From Luzula sylvatica (Eukaryota > Streptophyta > Magnoliopsida > Poales > Juncaceae), in assembly GCA_946800325.1 (NCBI GenBank), contig OX326958.1, positions 59,699,793-59,763,792 of the forward strand: a stretch of 64,000 bases of DNA, given 5' to 3'. Position numbers and translations under genes: made by a program. Of this stretch, positions 10,270-23,167 are shown piece after piece. The notes beneath the pieces were generated by a model. It was not told where the DNA came from. It saw only the letters and a program-made list of their open reading frames with translations, and made no database searches. How positions within the stretch are numbered: position 1 is the first letter of the stretch; the number at the start of each line of letters is the position of its first letter.

Positions 10270-13200
10270 TAACGTGTTTTTAGATCATTTGTATCGTATC
10301 TTTTAGTACATAACTTTTCACCAAATTTCACAAACACTAAGAAAGTTTGTTTTTCGATTCAAAACAAGATTTTAACGTTTGGAGGAGTTCAAATAACGTG
10401 TTTTTAGATCATTTGTATCATATCTTTTACTACATAACTTTTCACCAAATTTCACAAACTCTAAGAAAGTTTGTTTTCCGATTCAAAACAAGATTTTAAC
10501 GCTTTGAGGAGTTCAAACAACGTGTTTCCAGATCATTTGCATCGTATCTTTTAGTACATAACTTTTCGCCAAATTTTACAAACACTAAGAAAGTTTGTTT
10601 TTCGATTCAAAACAAGATTTTAACGCTTTGAGGAGTTCAGATAACAAGTTTTTAGATCAGGTGTATCGTATCTTTTACTACATAACTTTTTACCAAATTT
10701 TAGAAACGCTAAGATAGTTTGTTTTTCGATTCAAAACAAGATTTTAACGCTTTGAGGAGTGCAAATAACATGTTTTTAGATCAGGTGTATCGTATCTTTT
10801 ACTACATAACTTTTTACCAAATTTCAGAAACACTAAGAAAGTTTGTTTTTCGATTCAAAACAAGATTTTAACGCTTTGAGGAGTTCAAATAACGTGTTTT
10901 TAGATCATTTGTATCGTATCTTTTACTACATAACTTTTCACCAAATTTCACAAACACTAAGAAAGTTTGTTTTTCGATTCAAAACAAGATTTTAACGCTT
11001 TGAGGTGTTCAAATAACATGTTTTTAGATCATTTGTATCGTATCTTTTAGTACATAACTTTTCACCAAATTTCACAAACACTAAGAAATTTTGTTTTTCG
11101 ATTCAAAACAAGATTTTAACGCTTTGAGGAGTTCAAATAACGTGTTTCTAGATCATTTGTATCGTATCTTTTACTACATAACTTTTCACCAAATTTCACA
11201 AACACTAAGAAAGTTTTTTTTTCGATTCAAAACAAGATTTTAACGCTTTGAGGAGTTCAAATAACGTGTTTTTAGATCATTTATATCGTATCTTTTAGTA
11301 CATAACTTTTCACCAAATTTCACAAACACCAAGAAAGTTTGTTTTTCGATTCAAAACAAGATTTTAACGCTTTGAGGAGTTCAAATAACGTGTTTTTAGA
11401 TCATTTGTGTCGTATCTTTTAGTACATAACTTTTCACCAAATTTCACAAACACTAAGAAAGTTTGTTTTTCGATTCAAAACAAGATTTTAACGCTTTGAG
11501 GTGTTCAAATAACTTGTTTTTAGATCATTTGTATCGTATCTTTTAGTACATAACGTTTCACCAAATTTCACAAACACTAAGAAATTTTGTTTTTCGATTC
11601 AAAACAAGATTTTAACGCTTTGAGGAGTTCAAATAACGTGTTTCTAGATCATTTGTATCGTATCTTTTACTACATAACTTTTCACCAAATTTCACAAACA
11701 TTAAGAAAGTTTTTTTTTCGATTCAAAACAAGATTTTAACGCTTCGAGGAGTTCAAATAACGTGTTTTTAGATCATTTGTATCATATCTTTTAGTACATA
11801 ACTTTTCACCAAATTACACAAACACTAAGAAAGTTTATTTTTCGATTCAAAACAAGATTTTAACGCTTTGAGGAGTTCAGATAACAAGTTTTTAGATCAG
11901 GTGTATCGTATCTTTTACTACATAACTTTTTACCAAATTTCAAAAATGCTAAGAAAGTTTGTTTTTCGATTCAAAACAAGATTTTAACGCTTTGAGGAGT
12001 TCAAATAACATGTTTTTAGATCAGGTGTATCGTATCTTTTACTACATAACTTTTTACCAAATTTCAGAAACACTAAGAAAGTTTGTTTTTCGATTCAAAA
12101 CAAGATTTTAACGCTTTGAGGAGTTCAACTAACGTGTTTTTAGATCATTTGTATCGTATCTTTTACTAAATAACTTTTCACAAAATTTCACAAACACTAA
12201 GAAAGTTTGTTTTTCGATTCAAAACAAGATTTTAACGCTTTGAGGTGTTCAAATAACATGTTTTTAGATCATTTGTATCGTATCTTTTAGTACATAACTT
12301 TTCACCAAATTTCACAACCACTAAGAAATTTTGTTTTTCGATTCAAAACAAGATTTTAACGCTTTGAGGAGTTCAAATAATGTGTTTCTAGATCATTTGT
12401 ATCGTATCTTTTACTACATAACGTTTCACCAAATTTCACACACACTAAGAAAGTTTGTTTTTCGATTCAAAACATGATTTTAACGCTTTGAGGAGTTCAA
12501 ATAACGTGTTTTTAGATCATTTGTATCGTATCTTTTACTACATAACTTTTCACCAAATTTCACAAACACTAAGAGAGTTTGTTTTTCGATTCAAAACAAG
12601 ATTTTAACGCTTTGAGGTGTTCAAATAACATGTTTTTAGATGAGGTGTATCGTATCTATTGCTACATAACTTTTTACCAAATTTCAGAAACGCTAAGAAA
12701 GTTTGTTTTTCGATTCAAAACAAGATTTTAACGCTTTGAGGAGTTCAAATAACGTGTTTTTAGATCATTTGTATCGATCTTTTACTACAAAACTTTTCAC
12801 CAAATTTCACAAACACTAAGAAAGCTTGTTTTTCGATTCAAAACAAGATTTTAACGCTTTGAGGAGTTCAAATAACATGTTTTTAGATCATTTGTATCGT
12901 ATCTTTTACTACATAACTTTTCACCAAATTTCACAAACACTAAGAAAGTTTGTTTTTCGATTCAAAACAAGATTTTAACGCTTTGAGGTGTTCAAATAAC
13001 ATGTTTTTAGATCATTTGTATCGTATCTTTTAGTACATAACTTTTCACCAAATTTCACAAACACTAAGAAATTTTGTTTTTCGATTCAAAACAAGATTTT
13101 AACGCTTTGAGGAGTTCAAATAACGTGTTTCTAGATCATTTGTATCGTATCTTTTACTACATAACGTTTCACCAAATTTCACAAACACTAAGAAAGTTTG

Positions 13201-13515
13201 TTTTTCGATTCAAAACATGATTTTAACGCTTTGAGGAGTTCAAATAACGTGTTTTTAGATCATTTGTATCGTATCTTTTACTACATAACTTTTCACCAAA
13301 TTTCACAAACACTAAGAGAGTTTGTTTTTCGATTCAAAACAAGATTTTAACGCTTTAAGGTGTTCAAATAACATGTTTTTAGATCAGGTGTATCGTATCT
13401 TTTACTACATAACTTTTTACCATATTTCAGAAACGCTAAGAAAGTTTGTTTTTCGATTCAAAACAAGATTGTAACGCTTTGAGGAGTTCAAATAACATGT
13501 TTTTAGATCATTTGT

Positions 13516-16491
13516 ATCATATCTTTTACTACATAACTTTTCAGCAAATTTCACAAACACTAAGAAAGTTTGTTTTTCGATTCAAAACAAGATTTTAACG
13601 CTTTGAGGAGTTCAAATAACATGTTTTTAGATCATTTGTATCGTATCTTTTACTACAAAACTTTTCACCAAATTTCACAAACACTAAGAAAGCTTGTTTT
13701 TCGATTCAAAACAAGATTTTAACGCTTTGAGGAGTTGAAATAACGTGTTTTTAGATTCTTTGTATCGTATCTTTTAGTACATCACTTTTCACCAAATTTC
13801 ACAAACACTAAGAAAGTTTGTTTTTCGATTCAAAACAAGATTTTAACGCTTTGAGGAGTTCAAATAACGTGTTTTTAGATCATTTGTATCGTATCTTTTA
13901 GTACATAACTTTTCACCAAATTTCACAAACACTAAGAAAGTTTGTTTTTCGATTCAAAACAAGATTTTAACGTTTGGAGGAGTTCAAATAACGTGTTTTT
14001 AGATCATTTGTATCATATCTTTTACTACATAACTTTTCACCAAATTTCACAAACTCTAAGAAAGTTTGTTTTCCGATTCAAAACAAGATTTTAACGCTTT
14101 GAGGAGTTCAAACAACGTGTTTCCAGATCATTTGCATCGTATCTTTTAGTACATAACTTTTCGCCAAATTTTACAAACACTAAGAAAGTTTGTTTTTCGA
14201 TTCAAAACAAGATTTTAAAGCTTTGAGGAGTTCAAATAACATGTTTTTAGATCATTTGTATCGTATCTTTTAGTACATAACTTTTCACCAAATTACACAA
14301 ACACTAAGAAAGTTTGTTTTTCGATTCAAAACAAGATTTTAACGCTTTGAGGAGTTCAGATAACAAGTTTTTAGATCAGGTGTATCGTATCTTTTACTAC
14401 ATAACTTTTTACCAAATTTTAGAAACGCTAAGAAAGTTTGTTTTTCGATTCAAAACAAGATTTTAACGCTTTGAGGAGTGCAAATAACATGTTTTTAGAT
14501 CAGGTGTATCGTATCTTTTACTACATAACTTTTTACCAAATTTCAGAAACACTAAGAAAGTTTGTTTTTCGATTCAAAACAAGATTTTAACGCTTTGAGG
14601 AGTTCAAATAACGTGTTTTTAGATCATTTGTATCGTATCTTTTACTACATAACTTTTCACCAAATTTCACAAACACTAAGAAAGTTTGTTTTTCGATTCA
14701 AAACAAGATTTTAACGCTTTGAGGTGTTCAAATAACATGTTTTTAGATCATTTGTATCGTATCTTTTAGTACATAACTTTTCACCAAATTTCACAAACAC
14801 TAAGAAATTTTGTTTTTCGATTCAAAACAAGATTTTAACGCTTTGAGGAGTTCAAATAACGTGTTTCTAGATCATTTGTATCGTATCTTTTACTACATAA
14901 CTTTTCACCAAATTTCACAAACACTAAGAAAGTTTTTTTTTCGATTCAAAACAAGATTTTAACGCTTTGAGGAGTTCAAATAACGTGTTTTTAGATCATT
15001 TGTATCATATCTTTTACTACATAACTTTTCAGCAAATTTCACAAACACTAAGAAAGTTTGTTTTTCGATTCAAAACAAGATTTTAACGCTTTGAGGAGTT
15101 CAAATAACATGTTTTTAGATCATTTGTATCGTATCTTTTACTACAAAACTTTTCACCAAATTTCACAAACACTAAGAAAGCTTGTTTTTCGATTCAAAAC
15201 AAGATTTTAACGCTTTGAGGAGTTGAAATAACGTGTTTTTAGATTCTTTGTATCGTATCTTTTAGTACATCACTTTTCACCAAATTTCACAAACACTAAG
15301 AAAGTTTGTTTTTCGATTCAAAACAAGATTTTAACGCTTTGAGGAGTTCAAATAACGTGTTTTTAGATCATTTGTATCGTATCTTTTAGTACATAACTTT
15401 TCACCAAATTTCACAAACACTAAGAAAGTTTGTTTTTCGATTCAAAACAAGATTTTAACGTTTGGAGGAGTTGAAATAACGTGTTTTTAGATCATTTGTA
15501 TCATATCTTTTACTACATAACTTTTCACCAAATTTCACAAACTCTAAGAAAGTTTGTTTTCCGATTCAAAACAAGATTTTAACGCTTTGAGGAGTTCAAA
15601 CAACGTGTTTCCAGATCATTTGCATCGTATCTTTTAGTACATAACTTTTCGCCAAATTTTACAAACACTAAGAAAGTTTGTTTTTCGATTCAAAACAAGA
15701 TTTTAAAGCTTTGAGGAGTTCAAATAACATGTTTTTAGATCATTTGTATCGTATCTTTTAGTACATAACTTTTCACCAAATTACACAAACACTAAGAAAG
15801 TTTGTTTTTCGATTCAAAACAAGATTTTAACGCTTTGAGGAGTTCAGATAACAAGTTTTTAGATCAGGTGTATCGTATCTTTTACTACATAACTTTTTAC
15901 CAAATTTTAGAAACGCTAAGAAAGTTTGTTTTTCGATTCAAAACAAGATTTTAACGCTTTGAGGAGTGCAAATAACATGTTTTTAGATCAGGTGTATCGT
16001 ATCTTTTACTACATAACTTTTTACCAAATTTCAGAAACACTAAGAAAGTTTGTTTTTCGATTCAAAACAAGATTTTAACGCTTTGAGGAGTTCAAATAAC
16101 GTGTTTTTAGATCATTTGTATCGTATCTTTTACTACATAACTTTTCACCAAATTTCACAAACACTAAGAAAGTTTGTTTTTCGATTCAAAACAAGATTTT
16201 AACGCTTTGAGGTGTTCAAATAACATGTTTTTAGATCATTTGTATCGTATCTTTTAGTACATAACTTTTCACCAAATTTCACAAACACTAAGAAATTTTG
16301 TTTTTCGATTCAAAACAAGATTTTAACGCTTTGAGGAGTTCAAATAACGTGTTTCTAGATCATTTGTATCGTATCTTTTACTACATAACTTTTCACCAAA
16401 TTTCACAAACACTAAGAAAGTTTTTTTTTCGATTCAAAACAAGATTTTAACGCTTTGAGGAGTTCAAATAACGTGTTTTTAGATCATTTAT
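13516..16491 (+). repeat. 12-mer tandem (1,488 bp x 2) inside the 42-mer HOR
   Basis: ATCATATC at 13,516 recurs at 15,004, and GAGTGCAAAT (read from the C) at 14,481 recurs at 15,969. Both are 1,488 bp, exactly 12 x 124. The same pair of 12-mers appears one HOR later at 18,723-21,698, with GAGTGCAAAT at 19,688 and 21,176. The 12-mer doubling therefore predates amplification of the 42-mer. After 16,491 the second 12-mer is followed by the CATTTATATCG and CACCAAG units. Confidence 0.82.
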
Positions 16492-19400
16492 ATCGTATCT
16501 TTTAGTACATAACTTTTCACCAAATTTCACAAACACCAAGAAAGTTTGTTTTTCGATTCAAAACAAGATTTTAACGCTTTGAGGAGTTCAAATAACGTGT
16601 TTTTAGATCATTTGTGTCGTATCTTTTAGTACATAACTTTTCACCAAATTTCACAAACACTAAGAAAGTTTGTTTTTCGATTCAAAACAAGATTTTAACG
16701 CTTTGAGGTGTTCAAATAACTTGTTTTTAGATCATTTGTATCGTATCTTTTAGTACATAACGTTTCACCAAATTTCACAAACACTAAGAAATTTTGTTTT
16801 TCGATTCAAAACAAGATTTTAACGCTTTGAGGAGTTCAAATAACGTGTTTCTAGATCATTTGTATCGTATCTTTTACTACATAACTTTTCACCAAATTTC
16901 ACAAACATTAAGAAAGTTTTTTTTTCGATTCAAAACAAGATTTTAACGCTTCGAGGAGTTCAAATAACGTGTTTTTAGATCATTTGTATCATATCTTTTA
17001 GTACATAACTTTTCACCAAATTACACAAACACTAAGAAAGTTTATTTTTCGATTCAAAACAAGATTTTAACGCTTTGAGGAGTTCAGATAACAAGTTTTT
17101 AGATCAGGTGTATCGTATCTTTTACTACATAACTTTTTACCAAATTTCAAAAATGCTAAGAATGTTTGTTTTTCGATTCAAAACAAGATTTTAACGCTTT
17201 GAGGAGTTCAAATAACATGTTTTTAGATCAGGTGTATCGTATCTTTTACTACATAACTTTTTACCAAATTTCAGAAACACTAAGAAAGTTTGTTTTTCGA
17301 TTCAAAACAAGATTTTAACGCTTTGAGGAGTTCAACTAACGTGTTTTTAGATCATTTGTATCGTATCTTTTACTAAATAACTTTTCACAAAATTTCACAA
17401 ACACTAAGAAAGTTTGTTTTTCGATTCAAAACAAGATTTTAACGCTTTGAGGTGTTCAAATAACATGTTTTTAGATCATTTGTATCGTATCTTTTAGTAC
17501 ATAACTTTTCACCAAATTTCACAACCACTAAGAAATTTTGTTTTTCGATTCAAAACAAGATTTTAACGCTTTGAGGAGTTCAAATAACGTGTTTCTAGAT
17601 CATTTGTATCGTATCTTTTACTACATAACGTTTCACCAAATTTCACACACACTAAGAAAGTTTGTTTTTCGATTCAAAACATGATTTTAACGCTTTGAGG
17701 AGTTCAAATAACGTGTTTTTAGATCATTTGTATCGTATCTTTTACTACATAACTTTTCACCAAATTTCACAAACACTAAGAGAGTTTGTTTTTCGATTCA
17801 AAACAAGATTTTAACGCTTTGAGGTGTTCAAATAACATGTTTTTAGATGAGGTGTATCGTATCTATTGCTACATAACTTTTTACCAAATTTCAGAAACGC
17901 TAAGAAAGTTTGTTTTTCGATTCAAAACAAGATTTTAACGCTTTGAGGAGTTCAAATAACGTGTTTTTAGATCATTTGTATCGATCTTTTACTACAAAAC
18001 TTTTCACCAAATTTCACAAACACTAAGAAAGCTTGTTTTTCGATTCAAAACAAGATTTTAACGCTTTGAGGAGTTCAAATAACATGTTTTTAGATCATTT
18101 GTATCGTATCTTTTACTACATAACTTTTCACCAAATTTCACAAACACTAAGAAAGTTTGTTTTTCGATTCAAAACAAGATTTTAACGCTTTGAGGTGTTC
18201 AAATAACATGTTTTTAGATCATTTATATCGTATCTTTTAGTACATAACTTTTCACCAAATTTCACAAACACTAAGAAATTTTGTTTTTCGATTCAAAACA
18301 AGATTTTAACGCTTTGAGGAGTTCAAATAACGTGTTTCTAGATCATTTGTATCGTATCTTTTACTACATAACGTTTCACCAAATTTCACAAACACTAAGA
18401 AAGTTTGTTTTTCGATTCAAAACATGATTTTAACGCTTTGAGGAGTTCAAATAACGTGTTTTTAGATCATTTGTATCGTATCTTTTACTACATAACTTTT
18501 CACCAAATTTCACAAACACTAAGAGAGTTTGTTTTTCGATTCAAAACAAGATTTTAACGCTTTAAGGTGTTCAAATAACATGTTTTTAGATCAGGTGTAT
18601 CGTATCTTTTACTACATAACTTTTTACCATATTTCAGAAACGCTAAGAAAGTTTGTTTTTCGATTCAAAACAAGATTGTAACGCTTTGAGGAGTTCAAAT
18701 AACATGTTTTTAGATCATTTGTATCATATCTTTTACTACATAACTTTTCAGCAAATTTCACAAACACTAAGAAAGTTTGTTTTTCGATTCAAAACAAGAT
18801 TTTAACGCTTTGAGGAGTTCAAATAACATGTTTTTAGATCATTTGTATCGTATCTTTTACTACAAAACTTTTCACCAAATTTCACAAACACTAAGAAAGC
18901 TTGTTTTTCGATTCAAAACAAGATTTTAACGCTTTGAGGAGTTGAAATAACGTGTTTTTAGATTCTTTGTATCGTATCTTTTAGTACATCACTTTTCACC
19001 AAATTTCACAAACACTAAGAAAGTTTGTTTTTCGATTCAAAACAAGATTTTAACGCTTTGAGGAGTTCAAATAACGTGTTTTTAGATCATTTGTATCGTA
19101 TCTTTTAGTACATAACTTTTCACCAAATTTCACAAACACTAAGAAAGTTTGTTTTTCGATTCAAAACAAGATTTTAACGTTTGGAGGAGTTCAAATAACG
19201 TGTTTTTAGATCATTTGTATCATATCTTTTACTACATAACTTTTCACCAAATTTCACAAACTCTAAGAAAGTTTGTTTTCCGATTCAAAACAAGATTTTA
19301 ACGCTTTGAGGAGTTCAAACAACGTGTTTCCAGATCATTTGCATCGTATCTTTTAGTACATAACTTTTCGCCAAATTTTACAAACACTAAGAAAGTTTGT

Positions 19401-20210
19401 TTTTCGATTCAAAACAAGATTTTAAAGCTTTGAGGAGTTCAAATAACATGTTTTTAGATCATTTGTATCGTATCTTTTAGTACATAACTTTTCACCAAAT
19501 TACACAAACACTAAGAAAGTTTGTTTTTCGATTCAAAACAAGATTTTAACGCTTTGACGATTTCAGATAACAAGTTTTTAGATCAGGTGTATCGTATCTT
19601 TTACTACATAACTTTTTACCAAATTTTAGAAACGCTAAGAAAGTTTGTTTTTCGATTCAAAACAAGATTTTAACGCTTTGAGGAGTGCAAATAACATGTT
19701 TTTAGATCAGGTGTATCGTATCTTTTACTACATAACTTTTTACCAAATTTCAGAAACACTAAGAAAGTTTGTTTTTCGATTCAAAACAAGATTTTAACGC
19801 TTTGAGGAGTTCAAATAACGTGTTTTTAGATCATTTGTATCGTATCTTTTACTACATAACTTTTCACCAAATTTCACAAACACTAAGAAAGTTTGTTTTT
19901 CGATTCAAAACAAGATTTTAACGCTTTGAGGTGTTCAAATAACATGTTTTTAGATCATTTGTATCGTATCTTTTAGTACATAACTTTTCACCAAATTTCA
20001 CAAACACTAAGAAATTTTGTTTTTCGATTCAAAACAAGATTTTAACGCTTTGAGGAGTTCAAATAACGTGTTTCTAGATCATTTGTATCGTATCTTTTAC
20101 TACATAACTTTTCACCAAATTTCACAAACACTAAGAAAGTTTTTTTTTCGATTCAAAACAAGATTTTAACGCTTTGAGGAGTTCAAATAACGTGTTTTTA
20201 GATCATTTGT
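15004..20210 (+). repeat. 42-mer HOR, copy 2 (5,207 bp, complete)
   Basis: A complete unit of 42 monomers. The TCAACTAACG mark lies at 17,334 here, exactly 5,207 bp from both 12,127 and 22,541. The unit divides as 12 + 18 + 12: ATCATATC marks lie at 15,004 and 18,723, and the 12-mer segments 15,004-16,491 and 18,723-20,210 resemble each other. Copies are near-identical by eye. Private changes include GACGATTTC near 19,557 and CATTTATATCG near 18,222. One base is lost in the GTATCGATC unit near 17,980, which explains 5,207 rather than 5,208. Confidence 0.88.
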
Positions 20211-23167
20211 ATCATATCTTTTACTACATAACTTTTCAGCAAATTTCACAAACACTAAGAAAGTTTGTTTTTCGATTCAAAACAAGATTTTAACGCTTTG
20301 AGGAGTTCAAATAACATGTTTTTAGATCATTTGTATCGTATCTTTTACTACAAAACTTTTCACCAAATTTCACAAACACTAAGAAAGCTTGTTTTTCGAT
20401 TCAAAACAAGATTTTAACGCTTTGAGGAGTTGAAATAACGTGTTTTTAGATTCTTTGTATCGTATCTTTTAGTACATCACTTTTCACCAAATTTCACAAA
20501 CACTAAGAAAGTTTGTTTTTCGATTCAAAACAAGATTTTAACGCTTTGAGGAGTTCAAATAACGTGTTTTTAGATCATTTGTATCGTATCTTTTAGTACA
20601 TAACTTTTCACCAAATTTCACAAACACTAAGAAAGTTTGTTTTTCGATTCAAAACAAGATTTTAACGTTTGGAGGAGTTCAAATAACGTGTTTTTAGATC
20701 ATTTGTATCATATCTTTTACTACATAACTTTTCACCAAATTTCACAAACTCTAAGAAAGTTTGTTTTCCGATTCAAAACAAGATTTTAACGCTTTGAGGA
20801 GTTCAAACAACGTGTTTCCAGATCATTTGCATCGTATCTTTTAGTACATAACTTTTCGCCAAATTTTACAAACACTAAGAAAGTTTGTTTTTCGATTCAA
20901 AACAAGATTTTAAAGCTTTGAGGAGTTCAAATAACATGTTTTTAGATCATTTGTATCGTATCTTTTAGTACATAACTTTTCACCAAATTACACAAACACT
21001 AAGAAAGTTTGTTTTTCGATTCAAAACAAGATTTTAACGCTTTGAGGAGTTCAGATAACAAGTTTTTAGATCAGGTGTATCGTATCTTTTACTACATAAC
21101 TTTTTACCAAATTTTAGAAACGCTAAGAAAGTTTGTTTTTCGATTCAAAACAAGATTTTAACGCTTTGAGGAGTGCAAATAACATGTTTTTAGATCAGGT
21201 GTATCGTATCTTTTACTACATAACTTTTTACCAAATTTCAGAAACACTAAGAAAGTTTGTTTTTCGATTCAAAACAAGATTTTAACGCTTTGAGGAGTTC
21301 AAATAACGTGTTTTTAGATCATTTGTATCGTATCTTTTACTACATAACTTTTCACCAAATTTCACAAACACTAAGAAAGTTTGTTTTTCGATTCAAAACA
21401 AGATTTTAACGCTTTGAGGTGTTCAAATAACATGTTTTTAGATCATTTGTATCGTATCTTTTAGTACATAACTTTTCACCAAATTTCACAAACACTAAGA
21501 AATTTTGTTTTTCGATTCAAAACAAGATTTTAACGCTTTGAGGAGTTCAAATAACGTGTTTCTAGATCATTTGTATCGTATCTTTTACTACATAACTTTT
21601 CACCAAATTTCACAAACACTAAGAAAGTTTTTTTTTCGATTCAAAACAAGATTTTAACGCTTTGAGGAGTTCAAATAACGTGTTTTTAGATCATTTATAT
21701 CGTATCTTTTAGTACATAACTTTTCACCAAATTTCACAAACACCAAGAAAGTTTGTTTTTCGATTCAAAACAAGATTTTAACGCTTTGAGGAGTTCAAAT
21801 AACGTGTTTTTAGATCATTTGTGTCGTATCTTTTAGTACATAACTTTTCACCAAATTTCACAAACACTAAGAAAGTTTGTTTTTCGATTCAAAACAAGAT
21901 TTTAACGCTTTGAGGTGTTCAAATAACTTGTTTTTAGATCATTTGTATCGTATCTTTTAGTACATAACGTTTCACCAAATTTCACAAACACTAAGAAATT
22001 TTGTTTTTCGATTCAAAACAAGATTTTAACGCTTTGAGGAGTTCAAATAACGTGTTTCTAGATCATTTGTATCGTATCTTTTACTACATAACTTTTCACC
22101 AAATTTCACAAACATTAAGAAAGTTTTTTTTTCGATTCAAAACTAGATTTTAACGCTTTGAGGAGTTCAAATAACGTGTTTTTAGATCATTTGTATCATA
22201 TCTTTTAGTACATAACTTTTCACCAAATTACACAAACACTAAGAAAGTTTATTTTTCGATTCAAAACAAGATTTTAACGCTTTGAGGAGTTCAGATAACA
22301 AGTTTTTAGATCAGGTGTATCGTATCTTTTACTACATAACTTTTTACCAAATTTCAAAAATGCTAAGAATGTTTGTTTTTCGATTCAAAACAAGATTTTA
22401 ACGCTTTGAGGAGTTCAAATAACATGTTTTTAGATCAGGTGTATCGTATCTTTTACTACATAACTTTTTACCAAATTTCAGAAACACTAAGAAAGTTTGT
22501 TTTTCGATTCAAAACAAGATTTTAACGCTTTGAGGAGTTCAACTAACGTGTTTTTAGATCATTTGTATCGTATCTTTTACTAAATAACTTTTCACAAAAT
22601 TTCACAAACACTAAGAAAGTTTGTTTTTCGATTCAAAACAAGATTTTAACGCTTTGAGGTGTTCAAATAACATGTTTTTAGATCATTTGTATCGTATCTT
22701 TTAGTACATAACTTTTCACCAAATTTCACAACCACTAAGAAATTTTGTTTTTCGATTCAAAACAAGATTTTAACGCTTTGAGGAGTTCAAATAACGTGTT
22801 TCTAGATCATTTGTATCGTATCTTTTACTACATAACGTTTCACCAAATTTCACACACACTAAGAAAGTTTGTTTTTCGATTCAAAACATGATTTTAACGC
22901 TTTGAGGAGTTCAAATAACGTGTTTTTAGATCATTTGTATCGTATCTTTTACTACATAACTTTTCACCAAATTTCACAAACACTAAGAGAGTTTGTTTTT
23001 CGATTCAAAACAAGATTTTAACGCTTTGAGGTGTTCAAATAACATGTTTTTAGATGAGGTGTATCGTATCTATTGCTACATAACTTTTTACCAAATTTCA
23101 GAAACGCTAAGAAAGTTTGTTTTTCGATTCAAAACAAGATTTTAACGCTTTGAGGAGTTCAAATAAC
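20211..23167 (+). repeat. 42-mer HOR, copy 3 (truncated, about 24 monomers)
   Basis: Continues copy 2 at a 5,207-bp shift, with GAGTGCAAAT at 21,176, TCAACTAACG at 22,541, AAGAATGTTTG near 22,368 and ATGAGGTG with CTATTGC near 23,054. Copies 2 and 3 share AAGAATGTTTG where copy 1 has AAGAAAG, so they are closer to each other at that site. Copies 1 and 2 share GCTTCGAGG (near 11,742 and 16,950) where copy 3 has GCTTTGAGG. The match stops at 23,168, where copy 3 reads AACATG and then ATCATATC instead of AACGTG and GTATCGATC. Confidence 0.85.

Larger units (their letters stand above)
10171..10294 (+). repeat. Representative near-consensus 124-bp monomer
   Basis: This unit differs from my by-eye consensus at one base (CATCAC for CATAAC at monomer positions 15-20). 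It shows the standard parts. CpG dinucleotides sit at monomer positions 1-2, 61-62, 82-83 and 103-104. A TCGA lies at 60-63 and a GATC at 113-116. A direct GTATC-GTATC doublet spans the monomer junction. Three short inverted repeats are present: ACAAAC/GTTTGT (36-41 and 51-56), TTGTTTT/AAAACAA (53-59 and 67-73) and TTTGA/TCAAA (85-89 and 95-99). A- and T-tracts of 3-6 bases recur at about 9-13 bp spacing around most of the unit. The start phase used here is arbitrary. Confidence 0.9.
9921..15003 (+). repeat. 42-mer HOR, copy 1 (41 monomers, 5,083 bp)
   Basis: First copy of the dominant higher-order repeat, phased at the ATCATATC variant. Rare marks match copy 2: ATTCTTTG-type GATTCTTTG at 10,159, TCAACTAACG with CTAAATAAC near 12,127, ATGAGGTG with CTATTGC near 12,640-12,661, and GTATCGATC at 12,771. 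The shift to copy 2 is 5,083 bp before about 10,570 and 5,207 bp after it. Copy 1 therefore lacks exactly one 124-bp monomer there. In copy 2 the missing unit is the one carrying TTTTAAAGC and AACATG near 15,700-15,735. Confidence 0.85.
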
